DNA of 64,000 nucleotides, from contig NZ_JADOVG010000005.1 in the NCBI RefSeq assembly GCF_015752205.1, forward strand, positions 186,001 to 250,000. The letters are read 5' to 3'. Both the position numbers and the translations under genes were made by a program. Below the pieces are notes generated by a model. The model did not search any database. It was given only the letters and a program-made list of their open reading frames with translations, and was not told the DNA's origin. This document shows positions 43,578 to 52,905 of this stretch, piece by piece. This DNA is from Polaromonas sp. CG_9.7. Lineage in GTDB: Bacteria > Pseudomonadota > Gammaproteobacteria > Burkholderiales > Burkholderiaceae_C. Position 1 is the first letter of the stretch. The number at the start of each line of letters is the position of its first letter.

Positions 43578-43894
43578 GCAACCCGATCCATCAAAACCGT
43601 CGCGCCCTGAGCGCCACAGAAATCGTCACCCATCTGAGCAACCTCAATGGCGAGCAGGCCTCGGGCTGGCGGCTGATCGACGGTGCGCTGGAGCAAACCT
43701 TCAAATTCAAGAATTTTTACGAAACCATCGGTTTTGTGAATGCGGTGGCATTCATTGCCAACGCAGAAGACCATCATCCCGACCTTGAAGCCAGTTACGG
43801 GCAGTGCAAGGTGCGCTTCAACACGCACGATGTCAAGGGCATTTCCGTAAGCGACTTTTTCTGCGCGTCGAGGGTTGACGCCTTGCTGGCTTGA
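43574..43894 (+). CDS. phhB: 4a-hydroxytetrahydrobiopterin dehydratase (pterin-4a-carbinolamine dehydratase)
   Basis: The 106-residue protein carries the PCD/DCoH signature EDHHPDLEASYGQCKVRFNT, including the catalytic His residues, and FKNFYETIGFVNAVAFIA. It recycles the pterin cofactor of phenylalanine hydroxylase. No phhA is next to it; it sits between the M48 protease (ATGA overlap) and rsgA (TTGA overlap), so the three genes are translationally linked. Confidence 0.92.
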   Translation: MSNPIHQNRRALSATEIVTHLSNLNGEQASGWRLIDGALEQTFKFKNFYETIGFVNAVAFIANAEDHHPDLEASYGQCKVRFNTHDVKGISVSDFFCASRVDALLA

Positions 43895-44862
43895 GCAAGC
43901 CCTCTCGTCCGGCGCGTGCCGGCACAGCAGCGCTTGCCGGCACGCAATCGGGTCTGGTGGTGGCCGGCTTTGGACGCCATGTGATGGTCGAAACCGAATC
44001 CGGCGAGCGGGTGATCTGCCATCCACGCGGCAAGAAAAGCCAGGTGGTTGTGGGCGACCGCATTCGCTGGCTGCCGTCGCAGGATGAAGGCACGATCGAA
44101 AAGATCGATGAACGCAGCAACCTTTTTTACCGCCAGGACGAAATGCGCACCAAGTCGTTTGCGGCCAACCTGGACCAGGTGCTGATCCTGATCGCGGCAG
44201 AGCCCGAATTCTCTGAAAGCCAGCTGACGCGCGCTTTGATTGCAGCAGAAGCCGAGCACATCAAGCCTGTCATTGCCTTGAACAAGAGTGACCTGGCCGA
44301 GCCCTTCGGTCGGGCCTGGAACAAGCTGGCGCCCTACCGCACCATGGGCTACCAGATACTGCCGCTGGCAATCAAGCCAAAAGCCGCGACCGTGCCTGAA
44401 GATTCGGTGCAGACTCGCGAACTGATGGAATTGCTGCGCGGAAAAAAAACCCTGGTGCTCGGCCCGTCGGGTGCAGGAAAAAGCAGCCTGACCAACTTGC
44501 TGGTGCCGCAGGCCAAGGTATTAACCGCCGAGATTTCGCAAGCCCTGAACTCGGGCAAGCACACCACAACCAGCACGACGCTGTACTGGGTTGATGAAGA
44601 CAGGACAACGGCGTTGATCGACTCGCCGGGCTTCCAGGAATTCGGATTGCACCACATTGAGCCGATGCAACTGGCCAACTACATGCCGGACTTCAAAGCG
44701 CATGCGCAGGACTGCAAGTTCTACAACTGCACGCACTTGCATGAACCGGGCTGTGGCGTGATTTCAGAAGTAAAATCGATCGATCACGCAAGCAGCATAA
44801 GCGCTAATCGCTATCGTTTGTATAGCGAGTTGTTCGAAGAGCTGTCGCAGACGCGGTATTGA
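43891..44862 (+). CDS. rsgA: Small ribosomal subunit biogenesis GTPase RsgA
   Basis: The 323-residue protein has an N-terminal OB fold, a circularly permuted GTPase with G4 ALNKSD before G1 GPSGAGKSSLTNLL and G3 DSPGFQEFG, and a C-terminal zinc knuckle CKFYNCTHLHEPGC. It matures the 30S subunit. The start is a TTG at 43891 overlapping the preceding stop (TTGA). The C-terminus contains a GCTAT-N7-ATAGC unit (44810-44826) in the coding frame. Confidence 0.95.
   Translation: MSKPSRPARAGTAALAGTQSGLVVAGFGRHVMVETESGERVICHPRGKKSQVVVGDRIRWLPSQDEGTIEKIDERSNLFYRQDEMRTKSFAANLDQVLILIAAEPEFSESQLTRALIAAEAEHIKPVIALNKSDLAEPFGRAWNKLAPYRTMGYQILPLAIKPKAATVPEDSVQTRELMELLRGKKTLVLGPSGAGKSSLTNLLVPQAKVLTAEISQALNSGKHTTTSTTLYWVDEDRTTALIDSPGFQEFGLHHIEPMQLANYMPDFKAHAQDCKFYNCTHLHEPGCGVISEVKSIDHASSISANRYRLYSELFEELSQTRY
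44810..44826. repeat. GCTAT-N7-ATAGC-type sequence inside rsgA, copy 6
   Basis: GCTATCGTTTGTATAGC has the same arms and 7-base spacing as the intergenic repeats. It is preceded by AAGCGCTAATC, close to the longer AAGCGCTAGCAGCTAT repeat form of this bacterial family. Here it encodes part of the RYRLYSEL C-terminus, so chance similarity is possible. Confidence 0.35.
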
Positions 44863-44889
44863 AAAAGTACGCCGGGCGCTGCCAGGCTT

Positions 44890-45912
44890 TCAGCCCAGCA
44901 GCCGCGCCAGCGTCAGCAGCGCCAGCAGCACCATCCACAGAACTACCGAGCGCCAGACCAGGCCCACGACGCTGCGCAGGTGGGCTACCTCAGGCTCGCG
45001 GCAGGTCATTGCTGCCGCGACGGGGACATCGCCAACATCGACCAGTCCACCGACCTCGAATTCCTGCGCGGCAGGGGACACCTGAACAGCATCGAGCGCC
45101 ACGCCTCCAAGCCGTACATTCACCGCGCCTGATGTGGCCGCCAGAATTAGCCCATCGTTACGGCTGGCTGTGGCCAGAGCGGCACCTGATGGAAAGCGTT
45201 GCGTGTAATTTCGCCATGAATCGATAGCGTCTTCGAAACTGCCAACCACGGCAAACCCCAGTGACGTGATACGCGAAGGCACGAAATCAATGACGCCCCA
45301 GGCAAGGTTGGCCACCTGCTGCAGGGCCGGGCTGGCGCCCTCTCCCGGTGTTCTGCTTTTGTAGCTCCAGTAACGCGCCACAAATTCGCTCATGCGGTAA
45401 AGCACAGCACCGGCTGGTCCGAACCCCAAAGCGGCCAGCACTGAGAACCAGCCAAGTACGCCAAACACATGGCGGTGTGCGGCGAGCACTGAATACTCGA
45501 TCACATGGCGAACGATTTCGCTTCGCGGCAATTCGCTGGCATCCACCTGGCGCCATTCAGCCAACAACTCGCGGGCGATGTCTTCGTTGCCATCGTCCAG
45601 TGCATTGCGAATGTCAGTGAAATAATGGCTGAACTGGCGAAACCCCAGCGTGACATACAGGACCGCCACGCTCCAGACAAAGGCCAGCAAGATGTTGACC
45701 TGCCAGAGCAACCAGTGCATCAGCAGTGTGAGCAGTGTAGGCACCATGACGGCAAACATCCAGGTGATCCATCCGTGGTGCGGCTTGCCAGCGTCCAGGC
45801 TGCGGTGGCCCCAACGCGACCAGCCCAGGAAAGCAGCATGAACCCAGTTGCCACGGGCCAATGGACGGGCCTGTTCCAGGATCAAGGCAAACAAAACGGC
45901 AAAAAAGCTCAT
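44890..45912 (-). CDS. CobD/CbiB-family membrane protein
   Basis: The 340-residue protein resembles the CobD/CbiB (adenosylcobinamide-phosphate synthase) membrane family, with the N-terminal MSFFAVLFALILEQARPLAR and four to five helices. It lacks neighbouring cobalamin genes. Beta-proteobacteria carry this divergent member near Nudix/rpsP loci, and it is also similar in outline to AmpE. Its function is not established. It lies between rsgA (converging) and the Nudix gene on the same strand. Confidence 0.75.
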   Translation of the reverse strand: MSFFAVLFALILEQARPLARGNWVHAAFLGWSRWGHRSLDAGKPHHGWITWMFAVMVPTLLTLLMHWLLWQVNILLAFVWSVAVLYVTLGFRQFSHYFTDIRNALDDGNEDIARELLAEWRQVDASELPRSEIVRHVIEYSVLAAHRHVFGVLGWFSVLAALGFGPAGAVLYRMSEFVARYWSYKSRTPGEGASPALQQVANLAWGVIDFVPSRITSLGFAVVGSFEDAIDSWRNYTQRFPSGAALATASRNDGLILAATSGAVNVRLGGVALDAVQVSPAAQEFEVGGLVDVGDVPVAAAMTCREPEVAHLRSVVGLVWRSVVLWMVLLALLTLARLLG

Positions 45913-45923
45913 GGCAAATCATA

Positions 45924-46012
45924 ACTGGCCCCCACGCTCTCCACTGTGTGGTTCGTGGCCACCCCGGATGGGGCTGCTGCGCCTGCGGCCCGGCGAAGGC
46001 GGTTCCGGCCCC
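45924..46012. repeat. Degenerate Comamonadaceae-type GC-rich intergenic repeat
   Basis: The stretch from GGCCCCCACGCTCTCCACTG through GGATGGGGCTGCTGCGCC to GCGGCCCGGCGAAGGCGG resembles a dispersed intergenic repeat of this family (CCCCCACGCT...GGGGGCTGC...GGCCCGGC). It lies between the Nudix gene end (46092) and the CobD/CbiB-like gene start (45912). Recognised from memory of the pattern only. Confidence 0.4.
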
Positions 46013-46091
46013 CTGGCTGGTCTTGAAAGCTGCATGCGCACTTTGGCGCTATTGCGCCCCAATGCGTTTGGTTTGCTGCAATGCGAAGGCT

Positions 46092-46805
46092 TTAGGCGCT
46101 GAGAAAACGGTAAAAGTTGCGCAGCATGCCGGCGGTTGCGCCCCAGATGTAGCGCTCCCTGGTTTCGCTGCCCGCCATGTGGCTCATCGGGTCGTTGTAA
46201 GGCATGGACAGCCACTGGCGCAGCACGCCGTTGAACTCTGATTCATGACGCTGATGGTGCGCGGGGTTCATCAGGAATCTGAGCGGGACTTCAAACACAT
46301 CGGCCACTTCTCCCGGGTTGGGATGCAGCTGAAAACCTGGCGTGACCAGCGCCACGACCGGCGTGATGATGAAGGCCGAGCCTGTGACATAGGTCGGCAA
46401 GGTACCCAACACCTCGACATGGTGGCGCGGCAAGGCTATTTCCTCGTGCGCTTCCCGCAGCGCGGTGTCAACCGCATCCTGGTCGGTGTCGTCGGTACGA
46501 CCACCCGGAAAGGCAATCTGGCCTGAGTGCGTGGACAGGTTGGTCGAGCGCTCGGTCAGCAACAGCATGAGTTCCTCACGCATCACCAATGGCAGCAAGA
46601 CGGCGGCCAGCGCCGGTTGCCGGTCGGAAAAGCTCATCTCTACGCTGTGTTCAGGCGTCCACATAGGCGGATGACGAAAGCGGTCACGCAGCGCTTGCGG
46701 CGTTAGCCGGTCAGAGCCGACGCCGGCCATGTGGCTGTCACTGCCAAGGACAGGAATGGAGCGCGGATCAAATACGGGCAGGGAAAAAGACTTGACGGGG
46801 TTCAT
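46092..46805 (-). CDS. CoA pyrophosphatase-type Nudix hydrolase (NudL-like)
   Basis: From the ATG at 46805 the protein has 237 residues. The Nudix box is GGRTDDTDQDAVDTALREAH followed by EEIAL, with Asp in place of the first Glu as is common in the NudL/CoA-pyrophosphatase group. The upstream SGQIAFPGGR segment matches the CoA-specific motif. It would cleave CoA to phosphopantetheine and adenosine phosphates. A TTG start at 46823 is possible. Confidence 0.9.
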   Translation of the reverse strand: MNPVKSFSLPVFDPRSIPVLGSDSHMAGVGSDRLTPQALRDRFRHPPMWTPEHSVEMSFSDRQPALAAVLLPLVMREELMLLLTERSTNLSTHSGQIAFPGGRTDDTDQDAVDTALREAHEEIALPRHHVEVLGTLPTYVTGSAFIITPVVALVTPGFQLHPNPGEVADVFEVPLRFLMNPAHHQRHESEFNGVLRQWLSMPYNDPMSHMAGSETRERYIWGATAGMLRNFYRFLSA

Positions 46806-46826
46806 GGCAAGGCAGGATAACAAAGC

Positions 46827-46857
46827 ATAAAAAAAGCCGCTCCACAGAGCGGCTTTT
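46827..46857 (-). terminator. Terminator of the rpsP-rimM-trmD-rplS operon
   Basis: AAAAGCCGCTC pairs with GAGCGGCTTTT over CACA (46832-46857). On the reverse strand the stem is followed by seven T. It lies 30 bp past the rplS stop. Confidence 0.92.
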
Positions 46858-46886
46858 CAAAAGCAAAAAATGCTTGACGGCTGCTT

Positions 46887-47288
46887 TTACGCAGCCTGTG
46901 CAGGCTGCACGACCTTGGCTGTCTTGACAGCCTTGATGCCCAGCTTTTCCTTGATACGCGCCGACTTGCCGCTGCGGCTACGCAGGTAGTACAGCTTGGC
47001 GCGTCGCACGTCACCCTTGCGCTTGACTTCAATCTTGGCGATCAGCGGGCTGTACACCTGGAATGTACGCTCGACGCCTTCGCCATTGGAGATCTTGCGA
47101 ACAATGAAGCTGGAATTGAGACCGCGATTGCGCTTGGCAATCACGACGCCTTCAAAAGCCTGCAAACGCTTGCGCGTGCCCTCAACCACATTCACGCTCA
47201 CGATGACGGTGTCGCCAGGCGCATAAACGGGAATGGTCTTGTTCAAGCGGGCAATTTCTTCCTGCTCAAGAGTCTGAATCAGATTCAT
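46887..47288 (-). CDS. rplS: 50S ribosomal protein L19
   Basis: The 133-residue protein matches L19: [63 protein letters not shown]. The C-terminal extension is rich in Lys and Ala. It is the last gene of the ribosomal/tRNA-modification operon and is followed by a terminator. Confidence 0.98.
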   Translation of the reverse strand: MNLIQTLEQEEIARLNKTIPVYAPGDTVIVSVNVVEGTRKRLQAFEGVVIAKRNRGLNSSFIVRKISNGEGVERTFQVYSPLIAKIEVKRKGDVRRAKLYYLRSRSGKSARIKEKLGIKAVKTAKVVQPAQAA

Positions 47289-47417
47289 GATTTTTCCATC
47301 TAACTAATTTCGCTCATGCACGCGCTACGCTAAAGACCGCAAATCCAGTAATTGATTCAAAAAATCAGGTGGTTGCAGTGGCCGCCAGAGGATCGAAAAG
47401 CCCATGATTATAGCAAT

Positions 47418-48200
47418 TCAGGCGTCCGGCTCCGGATTTTTTGGCAAATCAGCCAGAAAAGCTTCGTCGCCCATGCTCAGCTGTCCAGCTCTGCGCGCTG
47501 CACGGACCAGTTCGGGGCGCTCGCGTTGCGTCAGGGCCAGCCGTTGATCGCGTCGCCAGCGTTCAATGTGCGCATGGTTACCTGACATCAGGATTGGCGG
47601 CACGGCTTGACCACGCCAGGCTTCGGGGCGGGTGTAGTGCGGGCAGTCCAGCAAGCCATCAAGCGCCGGATTAAAACTGTCCATCTGATGGCTTGCCTCG
47701 TCATTCAACACGCCCGGCTGAAGCCGCGCCACCGCATCCAGCAGGGCCATGGCGGCGATTTCACCGCCCGACAGCACAAAGTCGCCCAGGCTGACCTGAA
47801 GATCGACATGGGTTTCAATGAAGCGCTGGTCCAAGCCTTCGTACCGGCCGCAGATCAGCACCGCGCCGCAGCTAGAGCCAGACCAGCGCTCGACGCCGGC
47901 ATGGTTCAGCACCTCGCCGACAGGAGAAAAAAGAACCGTGGGCGCATCGGGTGCACCCAGAGCGGCGCGGTCAGCACGAATGCTTTCTAGGCACAGCGTG
48001 AGCGGCTCAGCCAGCATGACCATGCCCGGGCCACCGCCAAAGGGCCGGTCATCGACCCGCCGGTAACGTCCATCTGCAAAGTCGCGCGGGTTCCAGAGCC
48101 GGACATCGACCAGGCCGGATTCATAGGCGCGTCGCGTCACGCCGCAGGTCAGGAAGGGCGCAAAAAGTTCGGGAAACAGGGTGATGACATCAAAGCGCAT
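47418..48200 (-). CDS. trmD: tRNA (guanine37-N1)-methyltransferase
   Basis: The 260-residue SPOUT methyltransferase makes m1G37 in tRNA. Conserved parts include MRFDVITLFPELF, the knot LICGRYEGLDQRFIE, and DFVLSGGEIAAMALLDAVARL. It is third in the operon rpsP-rimM-trmD-rplS. Confidence 0.98.
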   Translation of the reverse strand: MRFDVITLFPELFAPFLTCGVTRRAYESGLVDVRLWNPRDFADGRYRRVDDRPFGGGPGMVMLAEPLTLCLESIRADRAALGAPDAPTVLFSPVGEVLNHAGVERWSGSSCGAVLICGRYEGLDQRFIETHVDLQVSLGDFVLSGGEIAAMALLDAVARLQPGVLNDEASHQMDSFNPALDGLLDCPHYTRPEAWRGQAVPPILMSGNHAHIERWRRDQRLALTQRERPELVRAARRAGQLSMGDEAFLADLPKNPEPDA

Positions 48201-48272
48201 GAAAACCTACTTTGAGTACCAAACGAGTGGCTGGAAACGACAAGGCATGACGCCCGGGCGCAGCATCAAGCC

Positions 48273-48881
48273 TCAGTAGTCGGGTTGCCAGTCAACCGTG
48301 ACGCATTTGCCGGCAATATCAACCTTGTCCACATAGGCTGCAACAAAGGGAATCATGCGCTCGGCTACGGCACTGCTGCCGTCTTCCTGCGTCATCGTGT
48401 ATTCGATGCACAAGACCGATTGGGGGCCAGTCGTCATCAAATCGCGAACGCAGCCCAAGGCAACGCCTTCGCGGTTAACCACGTTCAGGCCGATCAAATC
48501 GACCCAGTAGTATTCATCAGGGGAAGCGGCTGGAAAGCTGCTGCGCGACAAGAATATACGGGCGCCGCGCAAGGCTTCAGCAGGGGTGCGATCGTCAAGA
48601 TTTGCGAACTTGACCACCACCGAGCCGGAATGAATTTTTGATTCGTCCACCTTGAGGGAGACGGTGCCGGAAAAAAGGCTGAAACCGGGTCGGAACTTGG
48701 CATCAGGCGCCTGCAGGTACCAGGTTTTAGCGGAAAGAAGCGCTTCTGGATCGTTGCTATGCGGCAGGACCTTGAGCCAGCCCTTGACACCCCATGCATC
48801 CAGAATGCGCCCGACCTCAATCGCGTCTTCAGGCAGCTTTGACGGTGTCAAATCCACGGACGGTTGAAGGCCAGGCATCAT
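48273..48881 (-). CDS. rimM: Ribosome maturation factor RimM
   Basis: The 202-residue protein has the RimM N-terminal barrel (IEVGRILDAWGVKGWLKV) and the C-terminal PRC barrel (EYYWVDLIGLNVVN and VDKVDIAGKCVTVDW). It assists 30S head assembly with S19. It starts 15 bp after rpsP. Confidence 0.97.
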   Translation of the reverse strand: MMPGLQPSVDLTPSKLPEDAIEVGRILDAWGVKGWLKVLPHSNDPEALLSAKTWYLQAPDAKFRPGFSLFSGTVSLKVDESKIHSGSVVVKFANLDDRTPAEALRGARIFLSRSSFPAASPDEYYWVDLIGLNVVNREGVALGCVRDLMTTGPQSVLCIEYTMTQEDGSSAVAERMIPFVAAYVDKVDIAGKCVTVDWQPDY

Positions 48882-48896
48882 TGAAAAGCAGCTAAA

Positions 48897-49187
48897 TCAG
48901 GCTGCTGCGACTTCAGCAGGCAGTTCAGCGGCAGTAACTGCAACCGAAGCGCCGCCTTGCTTGATCAGGCGCAGAACGGTCGGAGACGCCTGGGCGCCAA
49001 CACCGATCCAGTGGGTCAGGCGGTCCTGCACGATGCGCAGGCCTTCTTCGCCGCCTTTGGCAATCGGGTTGTAAAAACCGATGCGCTCGATGAAACGACC
49101 ATCGCGGCGAACGCGCTTGTCAGCCACAACGATGTTGAAAAATGGACGGTGCTTAGAACCGCCGCGTGAAAGCCGGATGACGACCAT
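48897..49187 (-). CDS. rpsP: 30S ribosomal protein S16
   Basis: The 96-residue protein is S16: [35 protein letters not shown]. The C-terminus has an Ala-rich tail. It is the first gene of the operon with rimM, trmD and rplS. The divergent region to the right (49188-49412) should hold its promoter. Confidence 0.98.
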   Translation of the reverse strand: MVVIRLSRGGSKHRPFFNIVVADKRVRRDGRFIERIGFYNPIAKGGEEGLRIVQDRLTHWIGVGAQASPTVLRLIKQGGASVAVTAAELPAEVAAA

Positions 49188-49412
49188 GATTTATCCTTGG
49201 GTGGCGGGGTAAAAATAACCCCAATGTTCCTGCAGCGCTTGAGACACACGACATGGCCACCCGGCCAGCGAAATGCTGCAAAGCCTGCGATTATAGCTTG
49301 CGCTCCCGGTTACATCGCGTGCCGGGCCATTTTCAATGGAAAATCGTCCCCGTGATCTTCGCCACCGATGAAAAAATCGAAAATTCATCAACCTCTTTGC
49401 TTAGCATCCCGT

Positions 49413-49949
49413 ATGCCCCTCCTACGCCCCAGCCGCGATGAAGATATCGCGGCCATCACCGCAATTTATGCACACCATGTCCTTCACGGCACCGGCACTT
49501 TTGAAACCGAGCCGCCCAGTACCGCCGACATGGCGACCCGGCGGACCGATGTGCTGTCCAAAGGCTTGCCCTATCTGGTGGCCGAGCAGGACGGAAATAT
49601 TTTGGGCTTTGCCTACGGCAACTGGTTCAAGCTGCGTCCCGCCTACCGGTATTCGGTCGAGGACTCTGTATATCTTGCACCTGGTTTGGACCGTAAGGGC
49701 CTGGGCCGCGCCCTGCTGGCCGAACTCTTGGCGCATTGTGAGGCAGTGGGGATACGCAAGGTCATGGCCATCATTGGTGATTCGGCCAATGCCGGCTCGA
49801 TTGGCGTGCATCGCGCAGTGGGCTTCGAACAAGTTGGCACCGTCAAGGACTGCGGCTGGAAATTCGGCGCTTGGCGCGACATTGTGATCATGCAAAAGAC
49901 CTTGGGACTTGGCAGTTCGGAGCCACCAAACGAGCCGTCCACCCCATAA
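49413..49949 (+). CDS. GNAT N-acetyltransferase (phosphinothricin/methionine-sulfoximine type)
   Basis: From the ATG at 49413 the protein has 178 residues. It has the Pat/MddA/YncA pattern: IAAITAIYAHHVLHGTGTFE, the acetyl-CoA loop DRKGLGRALLAELL and SIGVHRAVGFEQVG. Such enzymes acetylate phosphinothricin, methionine sulfoximine/sulfone or related amino acids. The frame is open upstream to 49368 without homology. Confidence 0.88.
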   Translation: MPLLRPSRDEDIAAITAIYAHHVLHGTGTFETEPPSTADMATRRTDVLSKGLPYLVAEQDGNILGFAYGNWFKLRPAYRYSVEDSVYLAPGLDRKGLGRALLAELLAHCEAVGIRKVMAIIGDSANAGSIGVHRAVGFEQVGTVKDCGWKFGAWRDIVIMQKTLGLGSSEPPNEPSTP

Positions 49950-49957
49950 TCCAGCGC

Positions 49958-50416
49958 ATGCATTCATCTCGTCAGAAAAACAAAACACTCGCCACCTGGC
50001 TGGCTTTCATCGGCGGCCAGTTGGGGCTGCACCGCCTTTACCTTTATGGCTGGCGTGACCTGTGGGCTTGGGTGCACCCCCTGGCAGCGGCATTGGGTTG
50101 GTGGGGCGTCGAGCGGGTACGGATGTACGGCCAAGACGACCACCTCGCATGGATACTGATTCCCCTGCTGGGTTTCACGCTGGCAGGCACAGCGCTGACC
50201 GGAATTTATTACGGCTTGATGGCGTCTGAAAAATGGAACGCGATCCACAATCCGGCGACGCCCGATGCGCGCGCCGGCAACACCAACTGGTTGACGATAG
50301 GCGCCGTGGTTTTTGCCTTGCTGTTTGGCACCATCTCTTTGATGTCGAGCATTGTCTTCAGCTTCCAGCGCTACTTCGAATACCAAGTCGAAGAAGCCCG
50401 AAAAATCAGTCAATAG
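49958..50416 (+). CDS. TM2-domain-like membrane protein
   Basis: From the ATG at 49958 the 152-residue product begins with a basic stretch and the TM2/NINE-like motif WLAFIGGQLGLHRLYLYGWR. It has about four membrane helices; no enzymatic residues are evident. It follows the GNAT gene by 8 bp and may be co-transcribed with it. Confidence 0.7.
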   Translation: MHSSRQKNKTLATWLAFIGGQLGLHRLYLYGWRDLWAWVHPLAAALGWWGVERVRMYGQDDHLAWILIPLLGFTLAGTALTGIYYGLMASEKWNAIHNPATPDARAGNTNWLTIGAVVFALLFGTISLMSSIVFSFQRYFEYQVEEARKISQ

Positions 50417-50485
50417 TGCAACCTGTAAAACCGCTTTCATGCGGAACCGGCGACAACTGGCAGGCATTTGGCGAGAATCTATGGC

Positions 50486-51568
50486 ATGACGTCTTTTCAC
50501 ACTTCCAGAGATCGCTGGCTCAGCGCTGCAATTGACCGTATTGAGGCGGACTTTCAGCGCAGTGCAGACACCCACCTCATCGCCTTGCCGTTGCCTGAAT
50601 TTGCGGCACAGGGTATTGATTTTTACCTAAAGGACGAATCAACACATCCGACTGGCAGTCTGAAGCATCGGCTGGCACGCTCGCTTTTTTTGTATGCGTT
50701 GTGCAATGGTTTCATCCATGAATCGTCAACCATCGTCGAGGCATCCAGCGGCTCCACGGCAGTCAGCGAAGCCTATTTCGCCCGTCTGCTGGGCCTGCCT
50801 TTCGTGGCCGTCATGCCGCGCAATACATCGCCAGAAAAAGTGGCGCAAATTACCTTTTACGGCGGGCGCTGCCACTGGGTCGACAGCGCCTCGCAGGTAC
50901 ATGACGCCGCCCGCCAGTTGGCCAGCGACACACAGGGCCATTACATGGACCAGTTCACCTACGCCGAACGCGCCACCGACTGGCGCGGCAACAACAACAT
51001 TGCCCAAAGTATGTTCAGCCAGATGGCGCGTGAACGCCATCCAGTGCCGCGCTGGATCGTGGTGGGCGCCGGCACGGGCGGCACCAGCGCCACGATTGGC
51101 CGTTATGTGCGTTACCAGCGCCACGCCAGCCAGTTGTGCGTGGCCGACCCGACCGGCTCGGTTTTTGGCGAATACCACCGCACCGGCAACGCCAGGCTGA
51201 CCGCTCCAGGCTCGCGCATCGAAGGCATTGGGCGGCCGCGTGTGGAAGCCAGCTTTATTCGGACCGTCATCGACCGGATGCTTGAAGTGGCCGACACCGA
51301 CTCACTGGCTGCCATGCAAGCGCTTGGCCAGTTACTGGGGCGCCGCGTCGGCCCGTCCACCGGCACCAATTTTTTCGGCATGCTGACGCTGGCTCATGAA
51401 ATGCTGGCGCTTGGCGAGCAGGGCTCGCTGTTATCGCTTCTGTGCGATGCGGGCGAGCGCTACCTGCCAACGTATCACGACGCCGACTGGGTCCTTCACC
51501 AATTGGGCGACTGCATACCGGCACGCCATCGCATCGAACGGCTGATGCGGCCCATGCTGGAGTGCTGA
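50486..51568 (+). CDS. PLP-dependent cysteine synthase-family protein (Cds1-like cysteine desulfhydrase)
   Basis: The 360-residue fold-type II PLP enzyme has the Schiff-base Lys in [14 protein letters not shown], the asparagine-loop equivalent [20 protein letters not shown] and the phosphate-binding [12 protein letters not shown]. The sequence type resembles mycobacterial Cds1 (cysteine desulfhydrase, releases H2S) more than CysK/CysM. The ATG at 50486 is chosen; an earlier start at 50468 adds six residues. It lies one base before the next gene, suggesting an operon. Cysteine synthase activity is an alternative. Confidence 0.8.
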   Translation: MTSFHTSRDRWLSAAIDRIEADFQRSADTHLIALPLPEFAAQGIDFYLKDESTHPTGSLKHRLARSLFLYALCNGFIHESSTIVEASSGSTAVSEAYFARLLGLPFVAVMPRNTSPEKVAQITFYGGRCHWVDSASQVHDAARQLASDTQGHYMDQFTYAERATDWRGNNNIAQSMFSQMARERHPVPRWIVVGAGTGGTSATIGRYVRYQRHASQLCVADPTGSVFGEYHRTGNARLTAPGSRIEGIGRPRVEASFIRTVIDRMLEVADTDSLAAMQALGQLLGRRVGPSTGTNFFGMLTLAHEMLALGEQGSLLSLLCDAGERYLPTYHDADWVLHQLGDCIPARHRIERLMRPMLEC

Positions 51569-51569
51569 C

Positions 51570-52685
51570 ATGGGCGCCGATCTGATCGCCTCCATGCCAA
51601 TGCCGCCTAGCAATGCGCTGCACCGCCGCCAGATGCTGGCCAGCTTGGCCGGAATGGGCTGCGCAGTGCTCAGCACATCCGTTCTAGCCCTGCCCACCAA
51701 AACGCTGGTGTTTCCACGCGACCGCGGCGCACACGCCGACTTTCGCACAGAATGGTGGTACATCACCGGCCAGGCCAGCACCGACAACGCCAGTGCACGC
51801 CGTTTTGGTTTCCAGCTCACCTTCTTTCGCTCGCGTGTGGACGGCACAGCGCAAATGACATCGAACTTTGCCGCCCGGCAACTGATTTTTGCGCACGCTG
51901 CCGTGACAGACCTAGAGGGCGGTAAGCTCTGGCATGACCAGCGTATTGCCCGCGAAGGCTTTGGCGTGGCGTCTGCCAGCCAGCAGGACATGGCGCTCAA
52001 GCTGCGTGACTGGACGCTGACCGCCAGCGGACCGCGCTACATCGCCGAGCTGCCGGCCACTGACTTCGGATTCAGCCTGCAATTTGAGGAAACGCAAAGC
52101 ATGCTGCTGCAAGGCAAGCAAGGCCTGTCGCGCAAAGGCCCGGAAGAAAAACAGGCCAGCTACTACTACAGCCAGCCGCAACTGGCAACGCGCGGACGGC
52201 TGCAAATTAAAGGGCAGACATTTGAAGTTACCGGCAAAGCCTGGCTGGACCACGAATGGAGCGAGGAAATCCTCGCCCCCGGCGCGGTGGGTTGGGACTG
52301 GACGGGCATGAACCTGGACGACGGCGGCGCCCTCACCGCCTTTCGGCTGCGCGACAAAGACGGCAAGGCCATATGGGCCGGCGGCTCTTGGCGATCGGCC
52401 AGCGGCGAATTGCGAATTTTCGGCGCAGGCGACGTCACCTTCAGCCCCCTGCGGCATTGGACCAGCCCGCTCACACAAATCAGCTACCCAGTACTGTGGC
52501 GCGTACAAACGCCCGCAGGCCTTTACACGATTAAAGCGCTGCTCGACAACCAGGAACTTGACAGCCGCAACTCCACGGGCTCGATTTACTGGGAAGGACT
52601 GAGCGATTTGCTAGACGGCCAAGGCAAGCGCGTCGGGAACGGATATCTGGAAATGACGGGGTATGGACAGGCACTGAGGCTGTGA
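51570..52685 (+). CDS. Lipocalin-like / carotenoid 1,2-hydratase (CrtC/AttH) family protein
   Basis: The 371-residue protein has an N-terminal signal (about 15-42, MLASLAGMGCAVLSTSVLAL) and the AttH/CrtC pattern: HADFRTEWWYITGQ, FGFQLTFFRS, GKAWLDHEWSEEILAP and GWDWTGMNLDDGGALTAFRL. The fold is a tandem lipocalin. No carotenoid genes are present and AttH-type proteins commonly accompany ABC exporters, so the role is open. It directly follows the Cds1-like gene. Confidence 0.8.
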   Translation: MGADLIASMPMPPSNALHRRQMLASLAGMGCAVLSTSVLALPTKTLVFPRDRGAHADFRTEWWYITGQASTDNASARRFGFQLTFFRSRVDGTAQMTSNFAARQLIFAHAAVTDLEGGKLWHDQRIAREGFGVASASQQDMALKLRDWTLTASGPRYIAELPATDFGFSLQFEETQSMLLQGKQGLSRKGPEEKQASYYYSQPQLATRGRLQIKGQTFEVTGKAWLDHEWSEEILAPGAVGWDWTGMNLDDGGALTAFRLRDKDGKAIWAGGSWRSASGELRIFGAGDVTFSPLRHWTSPLTQISYPVLWRVQTPAGLYTIKALLDNQELDSRNSTGSIYWEGLSDLLDGQGKRVGNGYLEMTGYGQALRL

Positions 52686-52739
52686 AGATAAACCACTTGA
52701 TGCCGACCATTGCTGAATCTGTGCGCGATCAAGTTTTTT

Positions 52740-52905
52740 CGTGCGGTCAGTTTAATTTTTTCATGGACGATTGATGACGCCTATATCAAGGTCAAAGGTG
52801 TCTGGAAATACCTCTATCTGGCCATGGGCAAGGAAGGCAAGACAGTTGAGTTTTTGATAGCAGTGCGACAAGGCCGCACCTCTGCGATTCTTTCAAAAAT
52901 TTGGA
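52740..52905 (+). pseudogene. IS6-family transposase fragment
   Basis: The frame containing DDAYIKVKGVWKYLYLAM then GKEGKTVEFLI matches the first DDE-Asp region of IS6/IS26-type transposases (DETYVKVNGKWKYLYRAVD). About 50 codons remain; after RQGR the homology shifts frame to RFFQKFG. No terminal repeats and no rest of the gene are present. It marks the left border of the catabolic island. Confidence 0.75.

Noticed and set aside
44890-45912. Assignment as true cobalamin synthase CobD/CbiB
   Set aside because: The family resemblance holds, but no cobalamin genes are near and the protein is divergent, so only the family name is given.
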